The notes under the pieces were generated by a model. The model was given only the letters and a program-made list of their open reading frames with translations. It was not told the DNA's origin and did not search any database. DNA of 5,953 nucleotides, from positions 1 through 5,953 of the forward strand of contig CATILC010000122.1 in NCBI GenBank assembly GCA_949516455.1, in the 5' to 3' direction. Every line of letters starts with the position of its first letter. The first letter of the stretch is position 1. Position numbers and translations under genes: made by a program. This DNA is from Flavobacteriia bacterium (GTDB taxonomy: Bacteria; Bacteroidota; Bacteroidia; Flavobacteriales; Schleiferiaceae). Below, piece after piece: positions 5,883 through 5,953 of this stretch.

Positions 5883-5953
5883 TTATTCAATGATCAACTT
5901 GTGATCCTCCAAAAGAATAAAAACAGATCGACTCCCTATTCGGCAAATGCTTC
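5883..5953 (-). CDS. Possible C-terminal tail of an upstream gene (partial, uncertain)
   Basis: One leftward frame is open from the right edge to a TAA at 5883-5885. It encodes 22 residues ending VFILLEDHKLIIE and stops 16 nt before the sugar transferase ATG, a spacing that would suit a tandem gene. A second frame is also open from the edge to a TGA at 5887-5889 (ending FGGSQVDH), and a third stops at once after EAFAE (TAG). I cannot tell which, if any, is real. No family is recognisable in so short a piece. Confidence 0.3.
   Translation of the reverse strand, partial: SICRIGSRSVFILLEDHKLIIE

Noticed and set aside
5264..5890. Sugar transferase starting at a TTG at 5890
   Set aside because: The ATG at 5866 gives the basic, short N-terminus usual in the family. 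The GGAGG near 5910 is about 15 nt from the TTG, too far for a ribosome binding site.
1..5953. Mobile element, CRISPR array, toxin-antitoxin, phage-defence or RNA gene
   Set aside because: I saw no transposase, repeats with spacers, tRNA-like or rRNA-like stretch, or known defence domain. All gene-sized frames are accounted for by housekeeping and envelope genes.

Overview
The window looks like ordinary chromosomal DNA from a member of the Bacteroidota, most likely a flavobacteria-like lineage of medium GC (judged by eye, not counted). The clues are a type IX secretion (T9SS) C-terminal sorting domain, an exact match to the Bacteroidota sigma -7 motif TAnnTTTG with an A-rich leader, few Shine-Dalgarno sequences, and Bacteroidota-style versions of MlaE, MlaF, PurK and SprT-like proteins.

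The left part (1-1495) is a leftward operon. It starts with a 28-residue putative lipoprotein (1409-1495), whose stop overlaps the start of an SprT-like zinc metallopeptidase gene (795-1409). After an 18-nt gap comes purK (1-776), which runs off the left edge. Only 42 bp separate this operon from the divergent, rightward mlaE-mlaF pair (1538-3045), which encodes the permease and ATPase of a lipid-transporting MlaFE-type ABC transporter. mlaE and mlaF are also joined by a TGATG stop/start overlap. No mlaD (MCE protein) gene is present.

The right part (3091-5953) runs leftward again and converges on mlaF. From right to left it holds a possible gene tail at the window edge (5883-5953), a small sugar-1-phosphate transferase for polyprenyl-phosphate-linked glycan synthesis (5264-5866), and a 662-residue secreted T9SS cargo protein (3136-5124) with its own promoter. 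A strong intrinsic terminator oriented for the cargo gene (about 3085-3112) lies between the converging genes.

Several genes concern the cell envelope (lipid transport, surface glycan synthesis, secretion), but nothing shows that they act together. The two halves read as separate transcription units. I see no mobile element, CRISPR array, RNA gene or defence system. The least described items are the tiny lipoprotein gene and the unassigned middle of the T9SS cargo protein.
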